This document shows, piece after piece, positions 7,947 through 16,324 of a stretch of DNA of 64,000 bases. The stretch covers positions 17,198 to 81,197 of the forward strand of contig NZ_CADFEJ010000024.1 of assembly GCF_902833055.1 (NCBI RefSeq), in the 5' to 3' direction. A program made the position numbers and the translations under genes. The notes below the pieces were generated by a model. It was not told the DNA's origin, made no database searches, and saw nothing but the letters and a program-made list of their open reading frames with translations. Every line of letters begins with the position of its first letter. Position 1 is the first letter of the stretch. The DNA comes from Burkholderia territorii. Its GTDB lineage: Bacteria; Pseudomonadota; Gammaproteobacteria; Burkholderiales; Burkholderiaceae.

Positions 7947-9755
7947 TCAAGGACGATATGCACGCCAGCCGTTACCGCCCTTGCAAACGAGTTGCGAACC
8001 CTGGATCTGGCACTGCGCCTCATACCCGGGCGAGTACAGCCATTCGCCAGCCCAGCGCAGGTCGACGTACGGGTCGGCATTCGGCGTATCGGCGACGAAA
8101 CTGGCCGCATCGTCGGTGCTGCCGCTGCCCGTGTAGCGTGCGGTGGCCGGATACGGGAACACAGGGCGCGTGCGCGTCGTGTTGCCGTTCGTATCGACGA
8201 TCGACGCGACGATCCTGCCCGGGGTCGCGTCCGTCTCGGTCCACGCCATCAGCGGCGAGAGGATGTCGAACACGTTCGGCCCCTGTCCGCCGCCGCAGTG
8301 CGCGACACCCGGGAACAGATAGAAGCGCGCGAAGCGATCGACCTTTGCATCGCCCATGTAGCGCTTCATCGCTTCGTAGTATTCGATGCTCGAACGCGGC
8401 GAGATGTGCTGATCCTCCAGACCGTGCCACAGCAGCAGCTTGCCGCCACGGCCGGCGAAGCGGCTCAGGTCCGGATCGGTCGCGGCCAGGTAGTTCGACA
8501 CCGGCACCGTCTTCGCGAATGCATCGAGCGTGAACTTCAGGTCGGCGATCGTCGCCGACGGGTACGACGCGTTGTAGTAGTCGAGATAGCGAAGGAACGG
8601 CAGCACGAAACCGATCGTGCCGCTCTGCGCGGTGGCGGTCGCCGGGACGAACAGCGTCCAGTTCAGCTCCGAGCCCCATTCACGCGATACGAAAGGTTCG
8701 AGACGTGTGCCGTCCGCCGCCGTCGCGCCGTCATGAATCCGGCGCACCACGTCTGCTTCCTGCGGCGTCAGGCAGGTCGCAGTCGATTGCCCCTGTGCGC
8801 ACACGATCGTCGCGGGATCGAAACGGCACGCACGCGGATTGTCGATCACGCCATCGACCACGCCGTCCAGACCGTCGCATGCCTTCAGCACGGCCGCGTG
8901 CAGCATCGGCAGCTTGCCGGCGAGCAGGATCGCGTTGCCCGTCTTCGGGTCCGTGTTGACCGCGTTCGGCCACGCATGATGGAACGTGTTCTGCACGATC
9001 AGGTCGTTGGCGGGTGCGCCGGCGGCAATGCCGTCGAAGTCGTCGGGGAAGCGCTGCGCCTCCATCAGCGCCTCGCGGCCGCCGTCCGAGCAGCCGTCGA
9101 AGTAGGCGTAGCGCGCGGGCCGCGCATAGAACTTGCCGATGATCGCTTTTGCCACTTGCGCGGTCGCATGTTCGGCGCGGTACGCGAAGTCGAGCTTCGC
9201 TTTTGGGTCGAGCGCCCACGAGCCGTCGTTGCCACCTTCGTGGCCCATGTCGGTCGCGGCCATCGCGATCGTTCCGTTCGTCACCGGCACGCAGGTCGAC
9301 GCCATCGGCGCATTGACGGACAGGTTCCCGCACAAGCCACCGCAGCCCGTCTGCAGATAGCGTTGAGTCCAGCCTTGCGTCGGCAACTGCAATTCAAACA
9401 GCGACGCGCCCGGGCCGATCGTGCCTTTCACGTCGCAGACGGGCGCGGGCAGTGTATTGTTGCCGACGACCGTGCCGGCCGGCAGCAGCACCGCCGACGT
9501 GATCGTGACGGTACCGTCGGTCACGCCGCTCAGGTCGAGTGCCGCGACCGACGGGCACGACATCGCCGGCATCACCGCCGGAAGATTTGCAAGGCCGCCG
9601 GTGCTCGCGGCCTTTGCCACGTTGGGCCAGCCGGTCAGCGCAGCGCACAACCACACGACGCCGATCGCCAGCACCCTGGCCAGCACATCGCACCTGTTGC
9701 GCGCCGTGCGATGCCGAGCGCGCACCATCCACCCTGCCCTGCCGTTCGTCTGCAT
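7947..9755 (-). CDS. Tannase/feruloyl esterase family protein, secreted
   Basis: A 602-residue exported esterase that would hydrolyse galloyl or feruloyl esters. The long N-terminus has a hydrophobic core at about residues 25-49. The nucleophile elbow is G221-C-S223-D-G225, and a later HGLEDQHIS and GVAHCGGG supply Asp and His, giving the CS-D-HC arrangement of this family. It is cysteine-rich, which suits a periplasmic or extracellular enzyme. The start at 9755 has a strong CAGGAGACAGGC site, and an earlier in-frame start lacks one. Next to gallate dioxygenase and the porin, a tannase role (galloyl ester to gallate) is more likely than feruloyl esterase, but sequence alone cannot separate them. 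Confidence 0.88.
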   Translation of the reverse strand: MQTNGRAGWMVRARHRTARNRCDVLARVLAIGVVWLCAALTGWPNVAKAASTGGLANLPAVMPAMSCPSVAALDLSGVTDGTVTITSAVLLPAGTVVGNNTLPAPVCDVKGTIGPGASLFELQLPTQGWTQRYLQTGCGGLCGNLSVNAPMASTCVPVTNGTIAMAATDMGHEGGNDGSWALDPKAKLDFAYRAEHATAQVAKAIIGKFYARPARYAYFDGCSDGGREALMEAQRFPDDFDGIAAGAPANDLIVQNTFHHAWPNAVNTDPKTGNAILLAGKLPMLHAAVLKACDGLDGVVDGVIDNPRACRFDPATIVCAQGQSTATCLTPQEADVVRRIHDGATAADGTRLEPFVSREWGSELNWTLFVPATATAQSGTIGFVLPFLRYLDYYNASYPSATIADLKFTLDAFAKTVPVSNYLAATDPDLSRFAGRGGKLLLWHGLEDQHISPRSSIEYYEAMKRYMGDAKVDRFARFYLFPGVAHCGGGQGPNVFDILSPLMAWTETDATPGRIVASIVDTNGNTTRTRPVFPYPATARYTGSGSTDDAASFVADTPNADPYVDLRWAGEWLYSPGYEAQCQIQGSQLVCKGGNGWRAYRP

Positions 9756-9952
9756 GCCTGTCTCCTGTCGTTGTTTGCTATGTCGCTCGCTCGGGAATGA
9801 ACGATGCGGCGACGTGGTGTCGGCCATTCGCTACATCGGGCGAAGCATCACGCCCGTTACCTCGTATTCAGCATAACTACGTTCCTGACACGACCCGTTG
9901 CGAAGAAGGCCATATTCCATCTGATCCGTTTATCGGTTGCGCCCAACCGGCC
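9756..9952. promoter_or_regulatory. Upstream region of the tannase gene
   Basis: These 197 bp separate the tannase start from the end of the aldolase/binding-protein genes. They are relatively AT-rich around 9870-9930 and may hold a separate promoter for tannase and porin. No operator could be assigned with confidence. Confidence 0.3.
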
Positions 9953-10672
9953 TCATGCAGGCTCCATCCCGTACAAGCCCTTCACGGAATCGGCTTGCGC
10001 AGACGCGAGATACGCGAGAAACCGCGCAGTGGCCGCGCGATCGGACGCCGTGCCGCATATTGCCGCCGCGAACACCGTCACCGCCTGGACCTCATCCGGC
10101 AGCGGTCCGGCGACATCGATGCCCGGCGCATGCATCAGCTCGCTCAACTGCTGAAAGCCGAGCTCGACGTCGCCGGCCGCGATCAACCGGCCGACCGGCA
10201 CGCCCGGTGGCGCCTGCACGATACGCGGTGCGATCGTGTCGGCGATGCCCCAGCGCGCGAACAGGCGATTCAGGTGCGCACCACTCGGTCCCGTCGAGTA
10301 ACCGATCCGGCCGGCCCTCAGGATCGCGTCGCGCAACGCAGCCTCGGTGCCGATTTCCGGCCGCGTCGCGCCGCTCGCCACCGCGACCGCGATGCCTGAG
10401 CGGGCAACGTCCACGCGGCTGCCGGCATCGACATGACCGCTCGCCGCCAACTGCTCGATCGCATCGGACGCGAGCACGACGAAATCGAACGGCTCGCCGT
10501 TCCGCACGCGCCGCGCGGCATCGACCCCGCCAATCGACGTGATCGACACGTGTGCACCCGTTTCGTGCTCGTAAAGGGCCGCGAGCCTCGCCAGCAGTGG
10601 CCGCGTCGCCATCGACGAAATACCCGCGGCGATCGCCGCACCGCCTGACGCCGCCATCGCCGCCGCCTGCAT
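9953..10672 (-). CDS. Periplasmic-binding-protein-like protein (ModA-like fold)
   Basis: A 239-residue protein with the layout of molybdate/sulfate-type solute-binding proteins (PBP type II): ATRPLLARLAALYEHETG, then GEPFDFVVLASDAIEQLA and GYSTGPSGAHLNRLFARWGI. Its ATG overlaps the stop of the upstream aldolase gene (TGATG), so translation is probably coupled. The N-terminus (MQAAAMAASGGAAIAAG) has no basic residue before a short hydrophobic run, so export is doubtful. There is no partner permease or ATPase. Its place inside the gallate operon suggests a role in that pathway, such as ligand sensing or an unrecognised enzyme step. It is not a proven transporter part. Confidence 0.7.
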   Translation of the reverse strand: MQAAAMAASGGAAIAAGISSMATRPLLARLAALYEHETGAHVSITSIGGVDAARRVRNGEPFDFVVLASDAIEQLAASGHVDAGSRVDVARSGIAVAVASGATRPEIGTEAALRDAILRAGRIGYSTGPSGAHLNRLFARWGIADTIAPRIVQAPPGVPVGRLIAAGDVELGFQQLSELMHAPGIDVAGPLPDEVQAVTVFAAAICGTASDRAATARFLAYLASAQADSVKGLYGMEPA

Positions 10673-11355
10673 CAGTCGATGTAGCGCAGGCCGGCCTGAC
10701 GCAGCGGCTCGCGCATGTCGTACATGTCCAGACCCAGCACGCCGGACGCGAGCTTCGCACGCTTCGCCGCTTCGTTCGCCTCGCGCGCGACGGCCTTCTC
10801 GAGCACTTGCGCCGCACGCGCGGCCGGCACCACGACCACGCCGTCGTCGTCCGCGACGATTACGTCGCCGGGGTTGACGAGCGAACCCGCGCATACCACC
10901 GGTACGTTCACCGATCCGAGCGTCGCCTTGATCGTGCCTTTCGCCGAAATCGCCTTGCTCCACACCGGAAACTGCATCGCCTCGAGCACCGCGACGTCGC
11001 GCACGCCGGCATCGATGATCAATGCGCGCGCGCCGCGCGCCTTGAAGCTGGTCGCGAGCAGGTCGCCGAAATAGCCGTCGGTGCAATCCGCGGTAATCGC
11101 CGCGACGACCACGTCGCCGGGACGGATCTGTTCGGCGGCAACGTGCATCATCCAGTTGTCTCCCGGATGCAGCAGCACCGTGACCGCTGTGCCGGACGCA
11201 CGCGCGCGCGGATAGATCGGCCGCATGTACGGCTTCAGCAGCCCCGTGCGGCCCATCGCTTCGTGTACCGTCGCCGAGCCGAGCGCGCCGAGCCGCGCGG
11301 CGACGTCCTGATCCGCGCGATGGATGGTGCGGTACACCACGCCGAGTTCAGTCAT
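10672..11355 (-). CDS. galC: 4-carboxy-4-hydroxy-2-oxoadipate (CHA) aldolase, RraA-like fold
   Basis: A 227-residue RraA/HMG-CHA aldolase family protein. It would split CHA to pyruvate and oxaloacetate, the last step of gallate and protocatechuate 4,5-cleavage. The family's metal and substrate site is visible: G-D-L-L at about 97-100 and D-A-G-V-R119-D120 with the conserved Arg-Asp pair. The neighbouring hydratase makes its substrate, which supports the aldolase role over RNase E inhibitor RraA. The gene starts 2 bp after the ligJ stop and overlaps the next gene by one base, so it is a translationally tight operon member. A C-terminal extension (GLDMYDMREPLRQAG) is usual for CHA aldolases. 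Confidence 0.88.
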   Translation of the reverse strand: MTELGVVYRTIHRADQDVAARLGALGSATVHEAMGRTGLLKPYMRPIYPRARASGTAVTVLLHPGDNWMMHVAAEQIRPGDVVVAAITADCTDGYFGDLLATSFKARGARALIIDAGVRDVAVLEAMQFPVWSKAISAKGTIKATLGSVNVPVVCAGSLVNPGDVIVADDDGVVVVPAARAAQVLEKAVAREANEAAKRAKLASGVLGLDMYDMREPLRQAGLRYID

Positions 11356-11357
11356 GA

Positions 11358-12383
11358 TCAAAGCCCCTTCGCTTTCAGTTGCGCATCCAGGCGCGGATAA
11401 ACACGCCGTGCATTGCCTTCGTAGATCTTGTGACGCGCGTTCGCGTCGAGCGACGACGCCTCGATGTATCGCTTCGTGTCGTCGTAGTAGTGCCCCGTCT
11501 CGGGATCGATGCCGCGCACCGCGCCGATCATCTCGCTCGCGAACAGGATGTTGTCCACCGGAATCACGCCGGTCAGCAGGTCGATGCCGGGCTGGTGATA
11601 CACGCACGTGTCGAAGAACACGTTGTTCAACAGGTGGTCCTTCAGAAGCGGTTTCTTCAGCTCCTGCGCGAGCCCGCGAAAACGTCCCCAGTGATACGGC
11701 ACTGCGCCGCCGCCGTGCGGAATCACGAACCGCAGCGTCGGGAAATCGCGGAATAGGTCGGAGGTCAGGCACTGCATGAAGGCCGTAGTGTCGGCGTTCA
11801 GGTAGTGCGCGCCTGTCGTGTGGAAGCACGCGTTGCAGCTCGTGCTCACATGGATCATCGCGGGAATGTCGTACTCGACCATCTTCTCGTAGATCGGGTA
11901 CCAGTAGCGGTCAGACAGCGGCGGGCTGGTCCAGTGACCGCCCGACGGGTCGGGATTCAGGTTGATTGCGACGTTGCCGTATTCCTCGATGCAGCGCACG
12001 AGCTCCGGAATGCACGTCGCGACATCGACGCCCGGGCTCTGCGGCAGCATCGCGGCCGGCACGAAATGATCGGGAAAAAGCCGTTGCACGCGATGGCACA
12101 ACTCGTTGCATACGGCCGCCCATGTGCTCGATACCTGGAAATCGCCGATGTGATGGGCCATGAAGCTCGCACGCGGGCTGAAGATTGTCAGGTCGAGGCC
12201 GCGCTCGCGCATCAACCGCAGCTGGTTGTGCTCGATCGATTCGCGCAGTTCGTCGTCGCTAATGTTCAGCTCGGCGACCTTCGGCTGTTCGGACGGACTG
12301 CCGAGCGCCGCGACCTGGCGATTGCGCCATGCTTCCAGCGCCTTCGGCGCGGTGGTGTAGTGACCATGAATGTCGATGATCAT
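11358..12383 (-). CDS. ligJ: 4-oxalomesaconate hydratase, LigJ-type amidohydrolase
   Basis: A 341-residue amidohydrolase-superfamily enzyme. It adds water to 4-oxalomesaconate, giving CHA. The metal ligands fit the LigJ pattern: H6-G-H8 near the N-terminus, H178 in M-I-H-V-S, H223 in I-P-H-G-G-G, and E284 in F-A-S-E-M. Length and these positions match the Sphingobium enzyme rather than the unrelated PIG-L-like GalB of Pseudomonas putida. It lies between the MFS carrier and the aldolase genes on the same strand, 2 bp from the latter. Confidence 0.88.
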   Translation of the reverse strand: MIIDIHGHYTTAPKALEAWRNRQVAALGSPSEQPKVAELNISDDELRESIEHNQLRLMRERGLDLTIFSPRASFMAHHIGDFQVSSTWAAVCNELCHRVQRLFPDHFVPAAMLPQSPGVDVATCIPELVRCIEEYGNVAINLNPDPSGGHWTSPPLSDRYWYPIYEKMVEYDIPAMIHVSTSCNACFHTTGAHYLNADTTAFMQCLTSDLFRDFPTLRFVIPHGGGAVPYHWGRFRGLAQELKKPLLKDHLLNNVFFDTCVYHQPGIDLLTGVIPVDNILFASEMIGAVRGIDPETGHYYDDTKRYIEASSLDANARHKIYEGNARRVYPRLDAQLKAKGL

Positions 12384-12456
12384 TGATGCTCCTGCGTTTG
12401 ATGATGTGTCCGGCCCCTCGCCAACGACCGCACCGGACGGCGGCGCGCAACGCGCG

Positions 12457-13809
12457 TCAGTGCGCCGGGTTTTCGAGTTCCCGCGGTTCCGGCGCGGCCG
12501 TGTGCTGCGTCGTCATGATCGCGATCGCGGCCAGCGTGGCCGGCACCGCGAGCATCGACAGGATCGCGTCGAACTTCCAGCCGAAGCCGAGCAGCGCGCC
12601 GCCGATCGCCGAGCCGAAGATGCTGCCGAAGCGGCCCATTCCGAGCATCCAGCTCACACCGGTTGCGCGCGCAACGGTCGGATAGCGTCCGGGCGCGTAA
12701 GCGTTCAGCCCCGTCTGCGCGCCGCTCATGCAGAAACCGGCCGCGAACACCAGCAGCGCGAGCGACGAGGACAGCGCGCCAGCCCACGCGAGCACGGCCA
12801 CGCACAGGCCGCCGCCGAGATACGCGGCACCGATCACCGGCGCCGGCCGCACGCGGTCCATCAGCCAGCCCACGCAGATCGCGCCGATCGTGCCGCCGAT
12901 CTGGAACATCGCGGTCACGTTCGCGGCCGTGCTGACGGACAGGCCCGCGTCCTTGATCAGCGTCGGAAGCCAGCCGGTCAGCAGATAGATCACCAGCAGA
13001 CCCATGAAATAGGTGATCCACAACGACAACGTGACGCGGCCATAGCCTTGCGAGAAAAGCACGCCGATCGGCTTGCGCGTCGGCAGCGGCGGCTCGTTCG
13101 ATACAAACGTCTCGTTGCCGCTGAACTGGCCGCCACACACGCGGTTCAGCAACGCGCCGATGCGTTGCGACGGCGCGCCGCGCACGGCAAGCAGCCGTGC
13201 CGATTCGGGCAGCAGCCAAAGCTGCAGCGGAATCAGCAGCAGCGGCAGCGCGCCGCCGAACAGCAGCACCGAGCGCCAGCCGTGCAGCGGGATCAGCCAG
13301 CCGGCGACGAAACCGATCAGCGCCGAGCCGAGGTTGAAGCCGGTAAACATCACGGTGATCATCAACGCGCGCATCCGCTGCGGTGCGTACTCCGACAACA
13401 GCGTCGTCGTGTTCGGCATCGCCGCGCCCAGACCGATGCCGGTCAGCAGCCGCAGCATCGCCATCTCGAACGGCGAGTGCGCGTGCGCGGTCAAGATCGT
13501 GAACACGCCGAACAGGAACACCGACGCGATCAGCACGCGCTTGCGCCCAAACCGGTCGGCACTCGGGCCGGCCAGCAGCGCGCCGATCACGAGGCCAATC
13601 GGCGCCGCGCTCATCACGAGACCGAATTCAGGCCGCGAGATCGCCCAGTCGCGAATCACCGACGGCGCAACGAACCCCATGATCGCGACGTCCATCCCGT
13701 CGGCGATCACGACGAGGCAGCACAGCACGACCAGCAGCCACTGGTAGCGCGACACTGGCCTCTCGTCAATGAATGCCTTGATGTCGATTGTCTTTCCACT
13801 GTCCATCAT
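12457..13809 (-). CDS. galT: MFS aromatic-acid transporter (AAHS family), probable gallate carrier
   Basis: A 450-residue, 12-helix inner-membrane symporter. It starts MMDSGKTIDI, and TM1 contains the D-G-M-D motif of the aromatic acid:H+ symporter family. Loop 2-3 holds GPSADRFGRKR, the major-facilitator signature, and a related G-W-L-M-D-R is in loop 8-9. ATG at 13809 has an AGGAGAGTC site. It lies between gallate dioxygenase and hydratase genes, so gallate is the likely substrate. PcaK/GalT-like carriers also take protocatechuate or 4-hydroxybenzoate, so specificity is an inference from context. Confidence 0.87.
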   Translation of the reverse strand: MMDSGKTIDIKAFIDERPVSRYQWLLVVLCCLVVIADGMDVAIMGFVAPSVIRDWAISRPEFGLVMSAAPIGLVIGALLAGPSADRFGRKRVLIASVFLFGVFTILTAHAHSPFEMAMLRLLTGIGLGAAMPNTTTLLSEYAPQRMRALMITVMFTGFNLGSALIGFVAGWLIPLHGWRSVLLFGGALPLLLIPLQLWLLPESARLLAVRGAPSQRIGALLNRVCGGQFSGNETFVSNEPPLPTRKPIGVLFSQGYGRVTLSLWITYFMGLLVIYLLTGWLPTLIKDAGLSVSTAANVTAMFQIGGTIGAICVGWLMDRVRPAPVIGAAYLGGGLCVAVLAWAGALSSSLALLVFAAGFCMSGAQTGLNAYAPGRYPTVARATGVSWMLGMGRFGSIFGSAIGGALLGFGWKFDAILSMLAVPATLAAIAIMTTQHTAAPEPRELENPAH

Positions 13810-13930
13810 GACTCTCCTGTCTCCTTGGAGACGATCGACCCGTCGATTCGTCATCCTATTTATATGGTTCGATACGCTGCCGGCGTTCCGGTCCCGCAGG
13901 CGCGGCGATCCCGCGCGCCTTCGTCCTGCC

Positions 13931-15235
13931 TTACGTGTTGCGCGGCTTGTCCGCGCCGTCCCAGCCCAAGGGCCCGGCGCTCTTTCCAGCTACCGAATAC
14001 AGCGCCCCCGGCGCGTTGCGCGTACGCTGGAACGCCTCCAGCGATTCGCCGCGCATCGCCGCATAGATATGCAGGTTCGATACGCCCGTCACCGCACCGA
14101 GCTTCTCCAGCAGGAAAAAGATCACGCCGTAGCGCAGCAGGCCGAGCCAGTCGCGTCGGCGAATCAGGTCGCGCTCCGCCGTGTCGAGGCCCGCGGCTTC
14201 GAAGCTCGCCTCGGGGTCGCTCAGGAACTGCGCGCGATGCGCAGGCTCGATCATCCGGTGCAGATAGTCGTTGATCCGGTACGCGCGAACCGCGCGCTCG
14301 ATCGTGAACGGGTAGGTGCCCGGCAGTCGCTCGACGCCGGAGAGCTCCGCCGCCATTCGCTGCCGATGGCGTTCGGCCGCCGCCTCGTCGACGTCGGTGT
14401 CGGCCGGCTCGTAGACGGCCGTCGCAATGCCCGTCATCGACGGCAGGTAGTAGCTGCGATGACGGCACACGACGCCGGCCGGCAACGCGCCGCGCATCGT
14501 GAGCCACATCACGACCTCGGCGCCTTCGAAACCGCCAAGCGTCGCATATTCGCCGAGCGGCATTGCGGCCAGGCGCTCCGGGTCGTCCTGGAGCAAATCG
14601 AGAAAGCGCGCATCCCATTCGGGATTGTTGAAACCGGAACGCTCGCCGTGCACCTGGTGCGACAGCCCGCCGGTCGCGACGATCGCGACGCGCAGGTCCT
14701 CCGGATAACTCTCGATGGCGCGCCTCAGTGCCTGCCCGAGCCGATAGAAGCGGCGCGCTGACGGCACCGGCAACTGCAGCACGCCCATCTGCAGCGGCAC
14801 GAGCTGCACCGGCCAATCGGGACGATGCGGGCACAGCACCGACAGCGGCGAGAAACAGCCGTGATCGAGCGGCTTGTTCTGGAAGAATGACATGTCGAAC
14901 TCGTCGGCCATCAACGACTGGCCGATATGCGCGGCCAGCATCGGGTGACCCGCGATCGGCGGCAGGTCTCGCGCGCCACCGCCTTCGTCCGCCGGATGCC
15001 ACTGCGGCCCGACGCCGAGCGCGAACGCCGAATAGTGATCGAAGAAGAACGACGTCACGTGATCGTTGTAGATGAACAGCAGCACGTCGGGGCGTTTTTC
15101 GGCGAGCCACGCGCTCAGCGGCGCGAAGTTTTCGAAGATCGGTGCCCAGACAGGGTCCTGCTGCTTGTTCTTGTCGAACGCGAACCCGATCGTGGGCGTG
15201 TGGGAGGCCGCGATGCCTCCGATGATCCGTGCCAT
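13931..15235 (-). CDS. galA: Gallate dioxygenase (extradiol, fused LigB/LigA-type)
   Basis: A 434-residue type II extradiol dioxygenase that opens the gallate ring to 4-oxalomesaconate using Fe(II) and O2. The N-terminal LigB-like domain (to about residue 290) has iron-ligand candidates H12 (AASHTPTIG), H59 (YNDHV) and a Glu at 237-240 (FEGAE). Active-site His candidates lie at 124 and 193/196. The C-terminal 130 residues carry the fused LigA-like small domain (RRDWLGLLRYGVIFFLLEKLGA). This fusion is the mark of GalA/DesB, as opposed to the two-subunit protocatechuate enzyme. GAAGGAGCATTGGC precedes the ATG. It starts the catabolic run, followed by the MFS carrier 121 bp downstream. Confidence 0.93.
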   Translation of the reverse strand: MARIIGGIAASHTPTIGFAFDKNKQQDPVWAPIFENFAPLSAWLAEKRPDVLLFIYNDHVTSFFFDHYSAFALGVGPQWHPADEGGGARDLPPIAGHPMLAAHIGQSLMADEFDMSFFQNKPLDHGCFSPLSVLCPHRPDWPVQLVPLQMGVLQLPVPSARRFYRLGQALRRAIESYPEDLRVAIVATGGLSHQVHGERSGFNNPEWDARFLDLLQDDPERLAAMPLGEYATLGGFEGAEVVMWLTMRGALPAGVVCRHRSYYLPSMTGIATAVYEPADTDVDEAAAERHRQRMAAELSGVERLPGTYPFTIERAVRAYRINDYLHRMIEPAHRAQFLSDPEASFEAAGLDTAERDLIRRRDWLGLLRYGVIFFLLEKLGAVTGVSNLHIYAAMRGESLEAFQRTRNAPGALYSVAGKSAGPLGWDGADKPRNT

Positions 15236-15309
15236 GCCAATGCTCCTTCGTGATGCTCGAATGCGTTCCGGCTTCGCCGTCCGCTACTGATGAATGCGTG
15301 CGCGTACGC

Positions 15310-15852
15310 TTACGCGCGGCGGCCGTTCGGCTGCGGCGCGAGACTGCGCTTGACGACCAGCGCGAGCGGCACGGCGAAGACGAAATGCGACATGAACCCG
15401 CCGATGATCACGTTCGGATCGAAATAGTTCGGGTGATTGCTCGACGCGATCATGATGAGCGCGTGCATCACGATCCACGCGATGATCGCGAAGAACAGCG
15501 CGACGAACGTCGCCTCGAAGCCGCGCCGGCGAAACCATGGCCAGATCGCCGCGAACACGATGCCCCACGACAGCGCGAACGCGAAGTGGATCGCTGTGCC
15601 GATGAAGTACGCGCCGATGCCCAGCGCATCCTGCGCGGCCTTGCCGAACACGAGCCCCGTCGCGTTGCGCGGAATGCCGGCGAGCGGCATCAGGTGCTGC
15701 GCAACGACCCAGACGAGCGCCTCGTAGACCCAGATCAGCACGGCCCCCGCCACGCCGCCGCGAATCCCCGCGCGTACCGTGTCGGCAAACGTCGTGCTGT
15801 CCTGCGCTGCTTGCGTCGTTTCGCGTGCTCCGATGATGTGCTGCTGTCCCAT
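15310..15852 (-). CDS. Four-helix inner-membrane protein of unknown function
   Basis: A 180-residue protein starting MGQQHIIGAR, with four probable membrane helices (about residues 30-52, 80-103, 110-132 and 140-165). The frame has earlier in-frame starts, but this ATG is the first close to the hydrophobic region. It is the promoter-proximal gene of the gallate operon, 75 bp before the dioxygenase gene. It resembles YagU/DUF1440-like membrane proteins in size and layout, and the protein at 45325-45792 has a similar architecture. No transport or enzymatic motif is visible. Confidence 0.65.
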   Translation of the reverse strand: MGQQHIIGARETTQAAQDSTTFADTVRAGIRGGVAGAVLIWVYEALVWVVAQHLMPLAGIPRNATGLVFGKAAQDALGIGAYFIGTAIHFAFALSWGIVFAAIWPWFRRRGFEATFVALFFAIIAWIVMHALIMIASSNHPNYFDPNVIIGGFMSHFVFAVPLALVVKRSLAPQPNGRRA

Positions 15853-16324
15853 TGGGCTGCCTCGTTCGTGAATGCGGGCGCCGCGCTCCGCGCAACCCCT
15901 TTGTGATCGGACGAACAATGAATCAGATGACGGCCCGATGCGCCGGCAACCGCGCGCTTGCTGTCGCCGGAACTGAAATTACTCATTCGGCAGCGGGGCG
16001 AAACAGTCAGGGTAAACCCTTTAATCGAAGCGAAACGGCATGTCTGACACGCTCTCAGCCGGCATGCGAACGGCGCCGCCGATGCCTGGAACGCCCGCCG
16101 GGCATGGCGCTCGGGGATGGAGACGAGCTAGGTTGCCGATCGCGGCCCGTTGTCCGTCGATTCGCGATCGATAAATAAAACAGATAGCTGGATAAGCACG
16201 ACGCAAGTTCTGCCGCCGCCGTTCCGGTAAAGTCGGTCAACGCGCTTCGATGCTGGCGCAGCTCGCGCGGATGCACGCAGGTCATGCGCGATCGCCGCCG
16301 CGACGCACATCGCCCGACCGACCC
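15853..16324. promoter_or_regulatory. Divergent control region of the gallate cluster
   Basis: This 472-bp spacer separates the minus-strand operon from the divergent LysR gene, the usual place for LysR operators. It contains AGGGTAAACCCT (16009-16020), a short inverted repeat followed by TTTAATC, and an AT-rich stretch at 16169-16195 (GATAAATAAAACAGATAG). These are the best candidates for operator and promoter sequences. No coding frame is convincing here. Confidence 0.45.

Noticed and set aside
7992..9800. A 602-codon plus-strand frame opposite the tannase gene.
   Set aside because: It is an antisense shadow of GC-rich coding DNA, with Arg, His and Ala dominating and no protein-like pattern.
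10672..11355. Possible RNase E inhibitor RraA.
   Set aside because: The fold is shared, but the gene lies between the LigJ hydratase and other gallate genes, so the CHA aldolase role fits better.
12370..14274. A 634-codon plus-strand frame opposite the MFS carrier gene.
   Set aside because: It is a composition artefact (Arg/His/Gln runs). The minus strand encodes a textbook 12-helix transporter.
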